Shown: positions 46,118 to 54,428 of the stretch, piece after piece
How the letters are laid out: the number at the start of each line of letters is the position of its first letter
Numbering within the stretch: the stretch's first letter is position 1
From: Tamlana crocina
GTDB taxonomy: Bacteria > Bacteroidota > Bacteroidia > Flavobacteriales > Flavobacteriaceae
NCBI GenBank assembly: GCA_040429635.1
Contig: CP158972.1
Coordinates: 2,056,001-2,120,000, forward strand
Direction: 5' to 3'
Length of the DNA stretch: 64,000 nucleotides
Position numbers and translations under genes: made by a program
Notes under the pieces: generated by a model
Told to the model about the DNA's origin: nothing
Seen by the model: the letters and a program-made list of their open reading frames with translations, nothing else
The model's database searches: none

Positions 46118-47422
46118 CTAGTCCAACGCCGTTTTATAAACCTTTAAACAGCGTTCGCGAGCAAACCTGTGGTCTACCATTTTTTCGGGATACGTGAGTT
46201 CTTGAAAATCGGGCACCCAAGTTTTAATATACTTTAAATTTTTATCGAATTTATCAATTTGTGTAGTGGGATTAAAAATTCTAAAGTATGGTGCAGCATC
46301 AACACCGCTGCCCGCGACCCATTGCCAGTTGCCTACATTGCTTGCCATTTCGTAATCGTGCAGCTTTTCGGCGAAATAGGCTTCGCCCCAGCGCCAATCG
46401 ATAAGCAGGTGTTTACATAAAAAGCTGCCCACCAACATCCGTACGCGATTGTGCATAAAGCCGGTTTGGTTGAGTTGGCGCATACCGGCATCAACCAAGG
46501 GGTAACCCGTTTTTCCTTCGCACCAAAGTTTAAATTCAGCTTCGTTGTTGCGCCAGTCAATGCGGTCGTATTTGGGTTTAAAACTCTCCGTAACCGTATG
46601 CGGAAAATGCCAAAGAATTTGCATGAAAAACTCTCGCCAAATGAGTTCTTTCCAAAAGGTTTCGTTGTTTTCGGCGATGGCTTTTTTTATCATTTTTCTG
46701 ATGCTAACGGTACCAAACCGTAAATGCGGTCCCAAATGGGAGGTAGCATCCTGTGCAGGGAAATTCCTTTTGCTTTCGTATTCTTGAATAAGGGTTGGTG
46801 TTACGTTGTAATCTTCTATTTTTTGCGAAGCTGTTTTAAACCCCATGTCGGATAAAGAAACATTGGGCAGTCTGGTGTGTTCTACCAAATTCTTTAAATA
46901 ACTATTGGTGTAATAAATCTCCAGATTGTGGCTTTTGAATTTTTCCTTCCAAGTTTTCATGTACGGCGTGTAAACCACATACGGGTCGCCATCGTTTTTT
47001 ACCACCTCGCTTTTTTCAAAAATGACTTGATCTTTAAAGGTTTTAAAAGAAATACCATTATCCTCTAGCAAGGATTCGACTTGGTTATCACGCTCTGTGG
47101 CATAGGGCTCGTAATCATGATTGGTAAAAACGGTATCGATTGTATAGGTTTCAATCAGATTGTTGAAAACGGTTTTGGGCGTATCGTAATATATGGCAAT
47201 GCTACTGTTGTGCTCCTTTTGAAGGGTGTCGCGCATGGCCTGAAGGGTTTCAAAAATAAAGTTGACGCGAGCATCATCTTCGGGCAGTTTGTCAAGAATA
47301 TTCTTGTCGAAAATAAAAATGGGTAATACGGCGTGTTCGCCTCTTAGAGCTTCATAAAATCCGAGGTTGTCATCCAATCTTAAATCACGACGGAACCAAA
47401 ATATATTTATGGGCTGTTTCAT
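46118..47422 (-). CDS. phrB: Class I CPD photolyase
   Basis: 434 residues. N-terminal antenna domain (NIFWFRRDLRLDDNLGFYEAL) and FAD domain with GTVSIRKM, LIWREFFMQILWHFP, HNRVRMLVGSFLCKHLLIDWRWGE and the active-site loop MASNVGNWQWVAGSGVDAAPYFRIFNP, including the Asn and Trp residues that contact flavin and lesion. It splits cyclobutane pyrimidine dimers with blue light. Last gene of the 16-gene minus-strand light block; it overlaps the upstream SRPBCC gene by 4 bases. Confidence 0.95.
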   Translation of the reverse strand: MKQPINIFWFRRDLRLDDNLGFYEALRGEHAVLPIFIFDKNILDKLPEDDARVNFIFETLQAMRDTLQKEHNSSIAIYYDTPKTVFNNLIETYTIDTVFTNHDYEPYATERDNQVESLLEDNGISFKTFKDQVIFEKSEVVKNDGDPYVVYTPYMKTWKEKFKSHNLEIYYTNSYLKNLVEHTRLPNVSLSDMGFKTASQKIEDYNVTPTLIQEYESKRNFPAQDATSHLGPHLRFGTVSIRKMIKKAIAENNETFWKELIWREFFMQILWHFPHTVTESFKPKYDRIDWRNNEAEFKLWCEGKTGYPLVDAGMRQLNQTGFMHNRVRMLVGSFLCKHLLIDWRWGEAYFAEKLHDYEMASNVGNWQWVAGSGVDAAPYFRIFNPTTQIDKFDKNLKYIKTWVPDFQELTYPEKMVDHRFARERCLKVYKTALD

Positions 47423-47904
47423 TGGTGTTGTCCGGTTTTAGTAAAAGTACCAAAAAGCATTTCAAGTTTTTGTTGTCTGTAGTTGAATATTTCTTCCAGT
47501 TTCGGCTTAACAACAATGGGCTGTACCCATTGGCCCAAAATTCCGAAAGGTAATTTATAATCAATAATGTCCTCCATTTCAACACCACCTTCAATTTCTT
47601 TTAAAAAATGTTTGTGGTGCCATAGGGCATAAGGACCAAAACGTTGCTCATCGACAAAATACTTTTGATGCATACTATGGGTGATTTCGGTAACCCATTT
47701 GGTTTTTATGCCCAAAACGGGTGTTACAATGTATTGAATAATTTGCCCGGCATACATGGGGCGGTCGGCTCCCGAAAGAATTTCGAACCCCATATAATCT
47801 GGAGTGATGGTCTTTAAATTTTTGGGGTTGGAAAGGAAATCCCATGCTTCGGCTATCGTGATGGGAAGTTTTTGTGTTTTGTGTAACCGGTATAGTTTCA
47901 TCAA
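47419..47904 (-). CDS. SRPBCC family protein
   Basis: 161 residues (160 if the second Met is used) with the START-like fold pattern: YRLHKTQKLPITIAEAWDFLSNPKNLKTITPDYMGFEIL at the start, a central YFVDEQRFGPYALWHHKHFLKEIEGGVEMEDIIDY and a long C-terminal helix with IFNYRQQKLEMLFG. Such proteins bind hydrophobic ligands; relatives beside photolyase genes are common, but the ligand is unknown. It overlaps phrB by 4 bases and starts one base after the tspO stop. Confidence 0.88.
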   Translation of the reverse strand: MMKLYRLHKTQKLPITIAEAWDFLSNPKNLKTITPDYMGFEILSGADRPMYAGQIIQYIVTPVLGIKTKWVTEITHSMHQKYFVDEQRFGPYALWHHKHFLKEIEGGVEMEDIIDYKLPFGILGQWVQPIVVKPKLEEIFNYRQQKLEMLFGTFTKTGQHQ

Positions 47905-47905
47905 T

Positions 47906-48367
47906 TTAATTGTAAATTAAAATATAAGCATTTAAAGACGTAGCAATACATAGCCAAATGAAATAGGGGAGCACTAAAAGTTGTTTGGCCCACATTATAG
48001 TTTTAAAATCGTATAGGAATTTAAAAATAATGATTGTTAGCAGAGCAATACACACTAAACCTATGGCTACTAAATGCTGATTAAAAAAAAGATAATTCCA
48101 CGCCACGTTTAAAACCAGTTGGATTAAAAACAAAATGACCACTTTTTTGTGTGGGTGTATTTTTAAAAGAATGGCCATATAAACGGAAAAGCAGAGCATA
48201 ATGGTGGTCCAGGCCGCACCAAAAACCCAACCCGGTGGTGTCCAGGGGGCTTTGTTTAGATTTTGGTACCATTCGGTTTGTGGACCGTTATCCATCAGCC
48301 AACTGCCAAGGGCCAAAGCACCGAAATTTATCACTAAAAAGAATATGATGTATTTAAGCAGCTTCAT
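47906..48367 (-). CDS. tspO: TspO/MBR family tryptophan-rich sensory protein
   Basis: 153 residues with five membrane spans and the family motifs WYQNLNKAPWTPPGWVFGAAWTTIMLCFSVYMAIL and NVAWNYLFFNQHLVAIGL. TspO binds porphyrins and is tied to light- and oxygen-dependent control in Rhodobacter. Its position in a photolyase block fits a photo-oxidative stress role. Its first 14 bases overlap the upstream 58-residue gene. Confidence 0.94.
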   Translation of the reverse strand: MKLLKYIIFFLVINFGALALGSWLMDNGPQTEWYQNLNKAPWTPPGWVFGAAWTTIMLCFSVYMAILLKIHPHKKVVILFLIQLVLNVAWNYLFFNQHLVAIGLVCIALLTIIIFKFLYDFKTIMWAKQLLVLPYFIWLCIATSLNAYILIYN

Positions 48368-48530
48368 GTTTCATTCCGTTCAAAATTTTGGCAATTTCTT
48401 GTGCTTGTGCGTATTTTTCATCACTGGCAGCTCTATTGATGGCGGAGAGGTGGTGCCACTCTCGCATTAATTTTTTAAACTGTTCTTCTAATTTCTCTTT
48501 TTTTGATTTTCTCTTGAAAAAACTGAACAT
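48354..48530 (-). CDS. Lacal_2735 family small protein
   Basis: 58 residues starting MFSFFKRKSKKEKLEEQFKK and continuing LMREWHHLSAINRAASDEKYAQAQEIAKILNGM. This short, highly charged helical sequence matches the Lacal_2735 family of small flavobacterial proteins. It overlaps tspO by 14 bases and begins 18 bases after the SDR stop, so it belongs to the light block. No function is known. Confidence 0.85.
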   Translation of the reverse strand: MFSFFKRKSKKEKLEEQFKKLMREWHHLSAINRAASDEKYAQAQEIAKILNGMKHEAA

Positions 48531-48548
48531 AGCTAATTGTTTAAGAAT

Positions 48549-49232
48549 TTATATTTTGAAACTTACTATGCCACAGTCCATTTTGAATATTTGCCCAGAA
48601 ATGGAAGCGGCTTTATCTGATATTAAAAAGGAGGCCATGTCGGCGACTTCCTTCGGGTTTAAATATTTTTTTAAAGGATGGCGATTGGTGATATTTTCAA
48701 TCATTTTTTCATTTCGCAATAAATTTGAAGCTAAATCGGTATCGGTTACTGTTGGCGCAACTGCATTGATTCTAACGGTTGGGGCGAGTTCGGCTCCCAA
48801 TGATTTTACAAGTCCTTCAACGCCCGATTTGGCGGTGGCTATACTCGCATGAAAAGGCATGCCCAATTGGGTGGCCACGGTACTAAAAAGTAGTATGGAA
48901 GGACTGTTTGAAGCTTTTAATGCTGGAAGGTACTGTTGTATCGCCTTTACGGCACCCAAGACGTTGATTTCGAAATCGGTCTGAAAGTCTTCGGTGTTTA
49001 ATCTGGAAATCGGTTTTAGGTTAATACTGCCCGGACAATAAATTAAAGCATCTGCACTTTTAATTTCCGGTAAATCGTCTTTTAGGATGTCGCAGGAATG
49101 ATGTTTTAAATTGGGGTGGGATTCGGGAGGCGTGGTTCTACTTAAGTTAACCACGTTGTGTGTGCTAACAAGTGTTTTTACAATGGCCTTACCAATGCCC
49201 TTACTTCCACCAACTATAATAACTGTTTTCAT
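48549..49232 (-). CDS. SDR family oxidoreductase
   Basis: 227 residues: VIIVGGSKGIGKAIVKTL cofactor loop, DALIYCPGSINLKP in place of the NNAG motif, and SIATAKSGVEGLVKSLGAELAPT in the catalytic region. The usual YxxxK Tyr is replaced by Ile or Ala (SIATAK), which is notable if the frame alignment is right: catalytic activity may be altered. The C-terminal SGQIFKMDCGIVSFKI is standard. It lies inside the light block. Substrate unknown. Confidence 0.85.
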   Translation of the reverse strand: MKTVIIVGGSKGIGKAIVKTLVSTHNVVNLSRTTPPESHPNLKHHSCDILKDDLPEIKSADALIYCPGSINLKPISRLNTEDFQTDFEINVLGAVKAIQQYLPALKASNSPSILLFSTVATQLGMPFHASIATAKSGVEGLVKSLGAELAPTVRINAVAPTVTDTDLASNLLRNEKMIENITNRHPLKKYLNPKEVADMASFLISDKAASISGQIFKMDCGIVSFKI

Positions 49233-49255
49233 ATGGGTTCAGGGCATTTTATGGG

Positions 49256-49471
49256 TTATGGCCTGCCCTTGAGCCGTTTTTCAATTTTTTGTTTAATGGC
49301 TGTTAATCGCTTCATAAGATCCATAATTTTTGGATCTTTCTTTTCTTTATAAACAGTGTTCAAGCTTAGTATTAAATCCTTAACTTCTCTAGACGATTCA
49401 ATACGCTCGCTTGTTGTTTTAAAAGTGTGCTTGCGTTGCTCAAATTCTAAAGCTCGATCAATAATCTCCAT
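49256..49471 (-). CDS. Small helical protein, paralogue of the 49637 gene
   Basis: 71 residues, mostly charged helix: MEIIDRALEFEQRKHTFKTT, then a basic C-terminus with MDLMKRLTAIKQKIEKRLKG. A gap-free alignment with the neighbouring 74-residue protein shows about 47 identical positions of 71, so the two arose by tandem duplication. No domain recognised. A 7-bp inverted repeat (49505-49523) lies just upstream. It belongs to the light block by position. Confidence 0.75.
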   Translation of the reverse strand: MEIIDRALEFEQRKHTFKTTSERIESSREVKDLILSLNTVYKEKKDPKIMDLMKRLTAIKQKIEKRLKGRP

Positions 49472-49504
49472 AGTTTTTATTTTATCCTGTATATTGAGTG
49501 TATC

Positions 49505-49523
49505 TGAAACATGTGCTGTTTCA
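49505..49523 (-). promoter_or_regulatory. Inverted repeat upstream of small helical gene
   Basis: TGAAACA (49505-49511), five bases, TGTTTCA (49517-49523): a perfect 7-bp inverted repeat 34 bases before the ATG at 49471. Operator candidate; no regulator is assigned. Confidence 0.4.
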
Positions 49524-49636
49524 CTAATTTGACAATATAATAAAATCTACGAAATATGATGTTTTTACTACCAATTTTTATAAAAACTTTAATAAAACGT
49601 GGTGGTTTTAACCAAAATTTGAGTAGTTCTTAAACT

Positions 49637-49861
49637 TTATGCGGTTAATGGCGCACCTTTTAATCGTTTTTCAACTTTTTGTTTTATCGCAGTAAGTCGT
49701 TTCATGATATCCATGATGTTTTCATCTTTTTTCTGCTTGTAAATTTTATTCAAATCTAAGATGAGTCGTTTGGCTTCTCTAGATATTTTAACACGGTCGC
49801 TGGTTGATAGCGACTTCATTTTACGCTGTTCAAATGCTAATGCTTCGTTAATGATGTCCAT
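49637..49861 (-). CDS. Small helical protein, paralogue of the 49256 gene
   Basis: 74 residues, MDIINEALAFEQRKMKSLST then SDRVKISREAKRLILDLNK and a basic end with MDIMKRLTAIKQKVEKRLKGAP. It is the second member of the tandem pair. It starts 4 bases after the folE stop, so it is likely co-transcribed. No recognised domain; the conserved charged helices suggest a nucleic-acid- or protein-binding helical hairpin, which is only an inference. Confidence 0.75.
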   Translation of the reverse strand: MDIINEALAFEQRKMKSLSTSDRVKISREAKRLILDLNKIYKQKKDENIMDIMKRLTAIKQKVEKRLKGAPLTA

Positions 49862-49865
49862 AATG

Positions 49866-50561
49866 TTAGCTTTTAATATAGTTTTGAAATTCAGTAATTT
49901 TTTCGGGTGTATTCAATTGCCCTCCAAAATAAGAGGTGATGGTTACTGAGGTGTCGTCTTTAATGCCTCTCGATGATACACAAAGATGCTTGGCCTCAAT
50001 AATTACGGCAACGTGCTCGGTATGGAGTATATGTTTCAGGTCTTCCGCAATTTGGTTGGTTAAACGTTCCTGAACTTGCGGACGTTTAGCATAATACTGA
50101 ACGATGCGGTTTAGCTTCGAAAGCCCAATAACTTTGCCGGACGAGATATAGGCCACATGGGCTTTTCCGATAATGGGTACAAAGTGGTGTTCGCAATTCG
50201 AGTAAAATGAAATATCTTTTTCAACCAGCATTTGGTGGTATCGGTACTTGTTTTCGAACAACGCCACTTTCGGTTTATTTTTAGGGTTTAACCCTGAAAA
50301 AATTTCATCAATATACATTTTAGCGATACGCTGTGGCGTGCCTTTTAAGGAGTCGTCGTTAAGGTCGAGTCCTAAAACATCCAAAACTTCTTCGAACAAC
50401 AGGGTAAGCCGCCGTTTTTTTTCGTCGTCGCTAATACTATGGGCATCTGCTTTCATTGGGGTTTCTAGCCCTGTATACAAATGGTCGTCTCCTATATCGT
50501 CAACCGATAGCGCATTTGGACTATGCCCGTAAAGTTTACCGTTAATTGTTCCTGTGCTCAT
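49866..50561 (-). CDS. folE: GTP cyclohydrolase I
   Basis: 231 residues. The core starts KKRRLTLLFEEVLDVLGLDLNDDSLKGTPQRIAKMYIDEIFSGL, then the zinc Cys and His in SNCEHHFVPIIGKAHVAYIS, GLSKLNRIVQYYAKRPQVQERLTNQIAEDL and CVSSRGIKDDTSVT with the third zinc Cys. It makes dihydroneopterin triphosphate for folate and pterins. Its place in a photolyase block suggests supply of the methenyl-tetrahydrofolate antenna or tetrahydropterin. Confidence 0.97.
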   Translation of the reverse strand: MSTGTINGKLYGHSPNALSVDDIGDDHLYTGLETPMKADAHSISDDEKKRRLTLLFEEVLDVLGLDLNDDSLKGTPQRIAKMYIDEIFSGLNPKNKPKVALFENKYRYHQMLVEKDISFYSNCEHHFVPIIGKAHVAYISSGKVIGLSKLNRIVQYYAKRPQVQERLTNQIAEDLKHILHTEHVAVIIEAKHLCVSSRGIKDDTSVTITSYFGGQLNTPEKITEFQNYIKS

Positions 50562-50598
50562 ATTTTTTGTGTTTTTCTGATATCGAATACATCACGGC

Positions 50599-50871
50599 TT
50601 AGCGTTTTGATATCCTGTTTTGGGAAATGGGTTTTTGTCTGGAGCATTTAAAGCTGCGGACTTCAAAATGCCTCAATTTTTCATGTTTGGTTTTTCGCCC
50701 CTGAACGCGTTTGCGCCACATTATAAAACTTTTGGGCTTCAATTTTTTTCGCATGAATTCAATCACGTCCTGTTCCTTCAAGCCAAATTGAAACCTTATC
50801 GCTTCAAAGGTGGTACGGTCTTCCCATGCCATTTCTATAATTCGGTCTTCTTCTCGTGCTGTAAATGTCAT
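50599..50871 (-). CDS. TIGR03643 family (DUF2805) protein
   Basis: 90 residues: FTAREEDRIIEMAWEDRTTFEAIRFQFGLKEQDVIEFMRKKLKPKSFIMWRKRVQGRKTKH. This is the TIGR03643 family, a small HTH-like basic protein nearly always encoded beside photolyase/cryptochrome genes in marine bacteria. It shares an ATGA overlap with the upstream 142-residue gene. Function unknown; DNA binding is suggested by the HTH-like pattern and high charge. Confidence 0.88.
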   Translation of the reverse strand: MTFTAREEDRIIEMAWEDRTTFEAIRFQFGLKEQDVIEFMRKKLKPKSFIMWRKRVQGRKTKHEKLRHFEVRSFKCSRQKPISQNRISKR

Positions 50872-51296
50872 GGGTTACGGAAATTAAATTGCGACGCGTT
50901 TTTTATTTTTTTATCCAACATTTTATCGAAAAACCTTTTATTCTCCCTAAATGTTTTGTTGTTTTTAAAATGTATGAAATTACCTTGAGCGTGTATACTA
51001 ATGCCGTTGGTTCGGTATACCACTAATTGAAAATAGGGTATAGCCCAAGTATAGGTTTTAAGTCCTTTATTGATATGAATTAGGATGCCTTTTTTTCTTA
51101 GCTCGATATTCGCATAATTAACATCCGAAACTAAATTCATATAGGGTGCTAGATTTGGACTCACCTCACTAATAATCATACGTTTTGAACCCACGCCTTT
51201 CATCTTAAAGGACTCTAAAAGTGTAAAGGGCCTGCCCACCATATCTTCCAATAGTGGTTTGTGCTCTTTATTATTATATGTTGAATCGAATATCAT
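50868..51296 (-). CDS. Hypothetical protein, first gene of second light transcript
   Basis: 142 residues from ATG at 51296; a TTG three codons earlier (51305) falls inside the -7 promoter element and is excluded. The sequence MIFDSTYNNKEHKPLLEDMV continues with a compact alpha/beta pattern (ILIHINKGLKTYTWAIPYFQLVVY) and a basic C-terminus. I do not recognise a domain. It lies directly behind the shared operator/promoter (51303-51355), with predicted transcript start within ~3 bases of the ATG, and is coupled to the TIGR03643 gene by ATGA. Confidence 0.75.
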   Translation of the reverse strand: MIFDSTYNNKEHKPLLEDMVGRPFTLLESFKMKGVGSKRMIISEVSPNLAPYMNLVSDVNYANIELRKKGILIHINKGLKTYTWAIPYFQLVVYRTNGISIHAQGNFIHFKNNKTFRENKRFFDKMLDKKIKNASQFNFRNP

Positions 51297-51302
51297 TCCA
51301 TT

Positions 51303-51355
51303 CAAAGATACAAAATGTTTAACTATAATAAAAATAAGTTAAACAAAATGTTTTA
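51303..51355 (-). promoter_or_regulatory. Light-block promoter A with duplicated operator
   Basis: On the minus strand the -7 element is TATCTTTG (51310-51303). Upstream (+ strand order) come CAAAATGTTTAA (51311-51322), a 15-base spacer and GTTAAACAAAATGTTTTA (51338-51355). The same 12+15+18 arrangement, with identical end blocks, recurs at 58510-58562. The ACAAAATGTTT repeats are 33 bases apart (about three helical turns). TGTTTAAC and GTTAAACA also form an inverted repeat around the -33 region. Confidence 0.75.
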
Positions 51356-51380
51356 ACTGTATAAACTGAATGAATGAAAG

Positions 51381-52880
51381 TTAGCTGTTGTTGCGGATAT
51401 CTGTAAAATTGCTGCGTTTGGCCAATGTGTGTTTTTTTAAAATTCTTTTGCTTTCATTTTTCACAAGGTTGTCTTTACGAAGATTCCATAGGGTATCAGA
51501 AGCCCTTTTTCGGGTAGCATCGATATCTACAATTGGATTGGGGTAATCTTCGCCAAGTTTAAAATTGTAAAATTGTTGCTCCATTTTGGTCATTAAATAG
51601 GGCTGATGGATAAAAGGAATCTCTAATGTTCTTAATTCTGGAACCCATTTTTTTATGAATGTTCCATCAGGGTCGAATTCTAAACTGTTTTTAATGGGAT
51701 TGTAGATACGAAGCGTGTTAATACCAGTTTCACCGGCCTGCATTTGTAACTGCGGAAAGTGAATGCCGGGCTCAAAATCAAGGAACATTTGCGATAAGTG
51801 TGTTGTGGCCTCTTGCCAAGGCTGCCAGAGGTTGTGCGTAAAAAATGAAACCACCAAGGCCCGCATTCTAAAGTTTAAATATCCCGTTTCATTTAAGCAG
51901 CGCATACAGGCGTCAACCAATGGGAATCCCGTTTTCCCCGTTTTCCACGCCTCTTGATATTCCAATGAAATGTTCTTTTTTAACTTGTGGTAGCCTTTAT
52001 TGATGCTAGCGTTTTCCATGGTGTGCTCCATTTCAAATTTTTGAATGAAATGTGATTGCCAGCGCAAGCGAGAGGTAAAGGCGTTGAGTGCTTTCTTGTT
52101 TTTTATGGTTTTTTTAACGGCATTTGTTTGGTGCAATACTTCTCTAATCGACAAGTTGCCCCATGCGATGTATGGCGACAGTCGGCTGCATGATGTTCGG
52201 CTCAATTCTGGTTTCGAGATATGGAACATGTAATTTTTGTAGCGTTCTTTTAAAAACGACTTTAAGTAACGCAAACCAGTTGTGCGACCGCCTTTTTGAA
52301 ATGGCGTATTTGTGTCGGTTTTCAAACTGGGAACATTGAAGTTTTTTTCTAGTTGACCAATAGCGTTTAAATCTAAAAGCTGATTGTCTTTTGGGGCGAA
52401 AGGCAATGGCTCCATATCATAGAAAATATCGCAAAGTTCCAACCATTTTTTGCGGTCTTTTAGTCCGCGTTGTACGCCATTGTTTATATTTTCATGCCAA
52501 TTGATAAAGTTGTTTTTGCAAAAGCGCTTAAAGGATTTGTCGCGATTAAAAGTAGCCAGTATGCCAGTTTCTTGGTGCGAATAAACATTATTTATTTTGT
52601 AGGCAGATAGAATTTGGTTAATCGCCGCAATAATATCCGATTGTACCACGAGTACTTTCGAGTGGTATGGTTTCAACGAATGGTTTAAATCGGTTAAAGA
52701 CTGTTTTATAAAATCCCAATGCCGCTGGCTGTAATGTGGATCGTTTAACAGTAAAGGTTCGAAACAGTATAGCAGCAATAGATTTCCACCAGAATTTAAG
52801 GCATTGCAGATGGCTTCGTTGTCTTGTAGGCGCAAATCGCGCTTTAGCCACACTAAATGAATTTCGGGCTTAGTATTCAT
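51381..52880 (-). CDS. Cryptochrome/photolyase family protein (flavobacterial subgroup)
   Basis: 499 residues. N-terminal antenna domain HLVWLKRDLRLQDNEAICNAL and FAD-domain elements RLSPYIAWGNLSIREVL, SRLRWQSHFIQKFE, GFPLVDACMRCLNETGYLNFRMRALVVSFFTHNLW and NTLRIYNP. Compared by eye with the phrB copy, the active-site loop is changed: SNVGNWQW becomes IHFPQLQM, replacing the flavin-facing Asn with His and the first electron-transfer Trp with Leu. It may be a cryptochrome-like sensor or a photolyase of another class. Overlaps the upstream gene by 11 bases. Confidence 0.88.
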   Translation of the reverse strand: MNTKPEIHLVWLKRDLRLQDNEAICNALNSGGNLLLLYCFEPLLLNDPHYSQRHWDFIKQSLTDLNHSLKPYHSKVLVVQSDIIAAINQILSAYKINNVYSHQETGILATFNRDKSFKRFCKNNFINWHENINNGVQRGLKDRKKWLELCDIFYDMEPLPFAPKDNQLLDLNAIGQLEKNFNVPSLKTDTNTPFQKGGRTTGLRYLKSFLKERYKNYMFHISKPELSRTSCSRLSPYIAWGNLSIREVLHQTNAVKKTIKNKKALNAFTSRLRWQSHFIQKFEMEHTMENASINKGYHKLKKNISLEYQEAWKTGKTGFPLVDACMRCLNETGYLNFRMRALVVSFFTHNLWQPWQEATTHLSQMFLDFEPGIHFPQLQMQAGETGINTLRIYNPIKNSLEFDPDGTFIKKWVPELRTLEIPFIHQPYLMTKMEQQFYNFKLGEDYPNPIVDIDATRKRASDTLWNLRKDNLVKNESKRILKKHTLAKRSNFTDIRNNS

Positions 52881-54402
52881 CTTGATTATTTATGATATGT
52901 TGCGCCCGTTTTTTAATTTGTTCTTTTTGTGAATCATCCATTTTATCGAGAACACTGTACATCATTTTCATGCGGTAGTTGTTGCCTAAAAATTGACGTT
53001 TTTCATCCAAGAAGTTCCAATACAGGCTATTGAACGGGCAGGCATTTTTTTCAATTTTTTTGTTTTTGTTGTAATGGCAGTTGTCGCAATAATTACTCAT
53101 CTTACTGATGTAGGAGCCTGAGGAAACATAAGGCTTAGTGGCAATTTTTCCGCCATCTGCAAACTGACTCATCCCACGGGTGTTAGTGAGCTGTACCCAC
53201 TCAACGGCATCAACATAAATGCCCAAATACCATTGGTCTACTTCATCGGGATTGGTTTGGGTTAAAAGCGCATAATTTCCAGTTACCATGAGCCGCTGAA
53301 TGTGATGGGCATATCCATTTTCCAATGAGTTGGTAATGGCGTGTTTTAAGCAATTCATTTTAGTATTGCCCGTCCAGAAAAACTCGGGCAAGGGGTTATT
53401 GTTTTTTAGTTCGTTTTTGGTTTTGTAGCCTGGCATGAGCATCCAATACATGCCGCGCATGTACTCGCGCCACCCAATAATCTGTCGCACAAAACCTTCA
53501 ACCTGCGAAATATCGATGTGCTCGCGGTGTTTTCGGTAATAATTCATAACCGTATTCACGACATCTTTTGGAGAAAGAAGTTTTAAATTCATGGCAAATG
53601 ATAGCCGAGAATGGAATAAATACGTTTGGTTGGTATGCATGGCATCCTGAAAATCGCCAAAGTGAACCAGTAGATGTTCGCAAAAATATTTGAGTTGTTC
53701 CAATCCTTGCTTTCTAGTAATGGGGTATTGAAAGGTTTTGCTTTTAAATTCGCCAATGGTTTTAATATTAGCTTGTTCAATATCCTCAATCACACTATCT
53801 ACGTCGTTTTTAAACCATTTGTACTGCGGAATTTCAGTATCACCAGTCCATTTGTTTCGGTTGCTTTTGTCGTAGTTCCATTTACCGCCTTCGGGCTGAT
53901 TGCCAACCATCAGAATTTCATGTGTTTTACGCATGTATCGGTAGAAGTTTTCCATGAGATACTGCTTTTTGCCCTCAAAAAACTGAGCCAATTCCTCTCT
54001 GCTGGTATAAAAATGTTCTGCGGAAACGGACTGGGATTCTATATTCAACTGGTTGCAGAATGTTTTTAACTGCTCGTCCAATCGATATTCATCGGGAAGG
54101 ACGTATTCAAACTTTTGAATATTTTCATTATCAATGACTTCGGATAGGTTCTCAGCTAACTTTTGCTGATTGTTTTCATCATTGATTTTTAAGTAATAAA
54201 CACGGTGTCCAGCACTTTTTAAATCTTCTGAAAACTGACGCATTGCCGCAAAAAAGCCAATCACTTTTTGAATGTGGTGCACCACATAATCAGTTTCCTG
54301 TCGCATTTCAAAAAGACAGTATAACACATTGTCTTCGGTGTTTTTAAACCAAGAGTGTTTTATATTGAGTTGATCGCCAAGTATGAGTCGGAGGGTTTTC
54401 AT
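52870..54402 (-). CDS. FeS-BCP-type cryptochrome/(6-4) photolyase
   Basis: 510 residues of the iron-sulfur bacterial cryptochrome/photolyase group. N-terminus TLRLILGDQLNIKHSWF; FVRQIIGWREYMRGMYW; Cys in MNCLKHAITNS; and the C-terminal cluster Cys in CDNCHYNKNKKIEKNACPFNSLYW. These four Cys are the expected 4Fe-4S ligands. Agrobacterium PhrB, the model, repairs (6-4) photoproducts and uses a lumazine antenna. Overlaps the following photolyase-like gene by 11 bases, so the two are translated together. Confidence 0.93.
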   Translation of the reverse strand: MKTLRLILGDQLNIKHSWFKNTEDNVLYCLFEMRQETDYVVHHIQKVIGFFAAMRQFSEDLKSAGHRVYYLKINDENNQQKLAENLSEVIDNENIQKFEYVLPDEYRLDEQLKTFCNQLNIESQSVSAEHFYTSREELAQFFEGKKQYLMENFYRYMRKTHEILMVGNQPEGGKWNYDKSNRNKWTGDTEIPQYKWFKNDVDSVIEDIEQANIKTIGEFKSKTFQYPITRKQGLEQLKYFCEHLLVHFGDFQDAMHTNQTYLFHSRLSFAMNLKLLSPKDVVNTVMNYYRKHREHIDISQVEGFVRQIIGWREYMRGMYWMLMPGYKTKNELKNNNPLPEFFWTGNTKMNCLKHAITNSLENGYAHHIQRLMVTGNYALLTQTNPDEVDQWYLGIYVDAVEWVQLTNTRGMSQFADGGKIATKPYVSSGSYISKMSNYCDNCHYNKNKKIEKNACPFNSLYWNFLDEKRQFLGNNYRMKMMYSVLDKMDDSQKEQIKKRAQHIINNQDEY

Positions 54403-54428
54403 AAAATCTATTAAAATGAAAAATTAGG

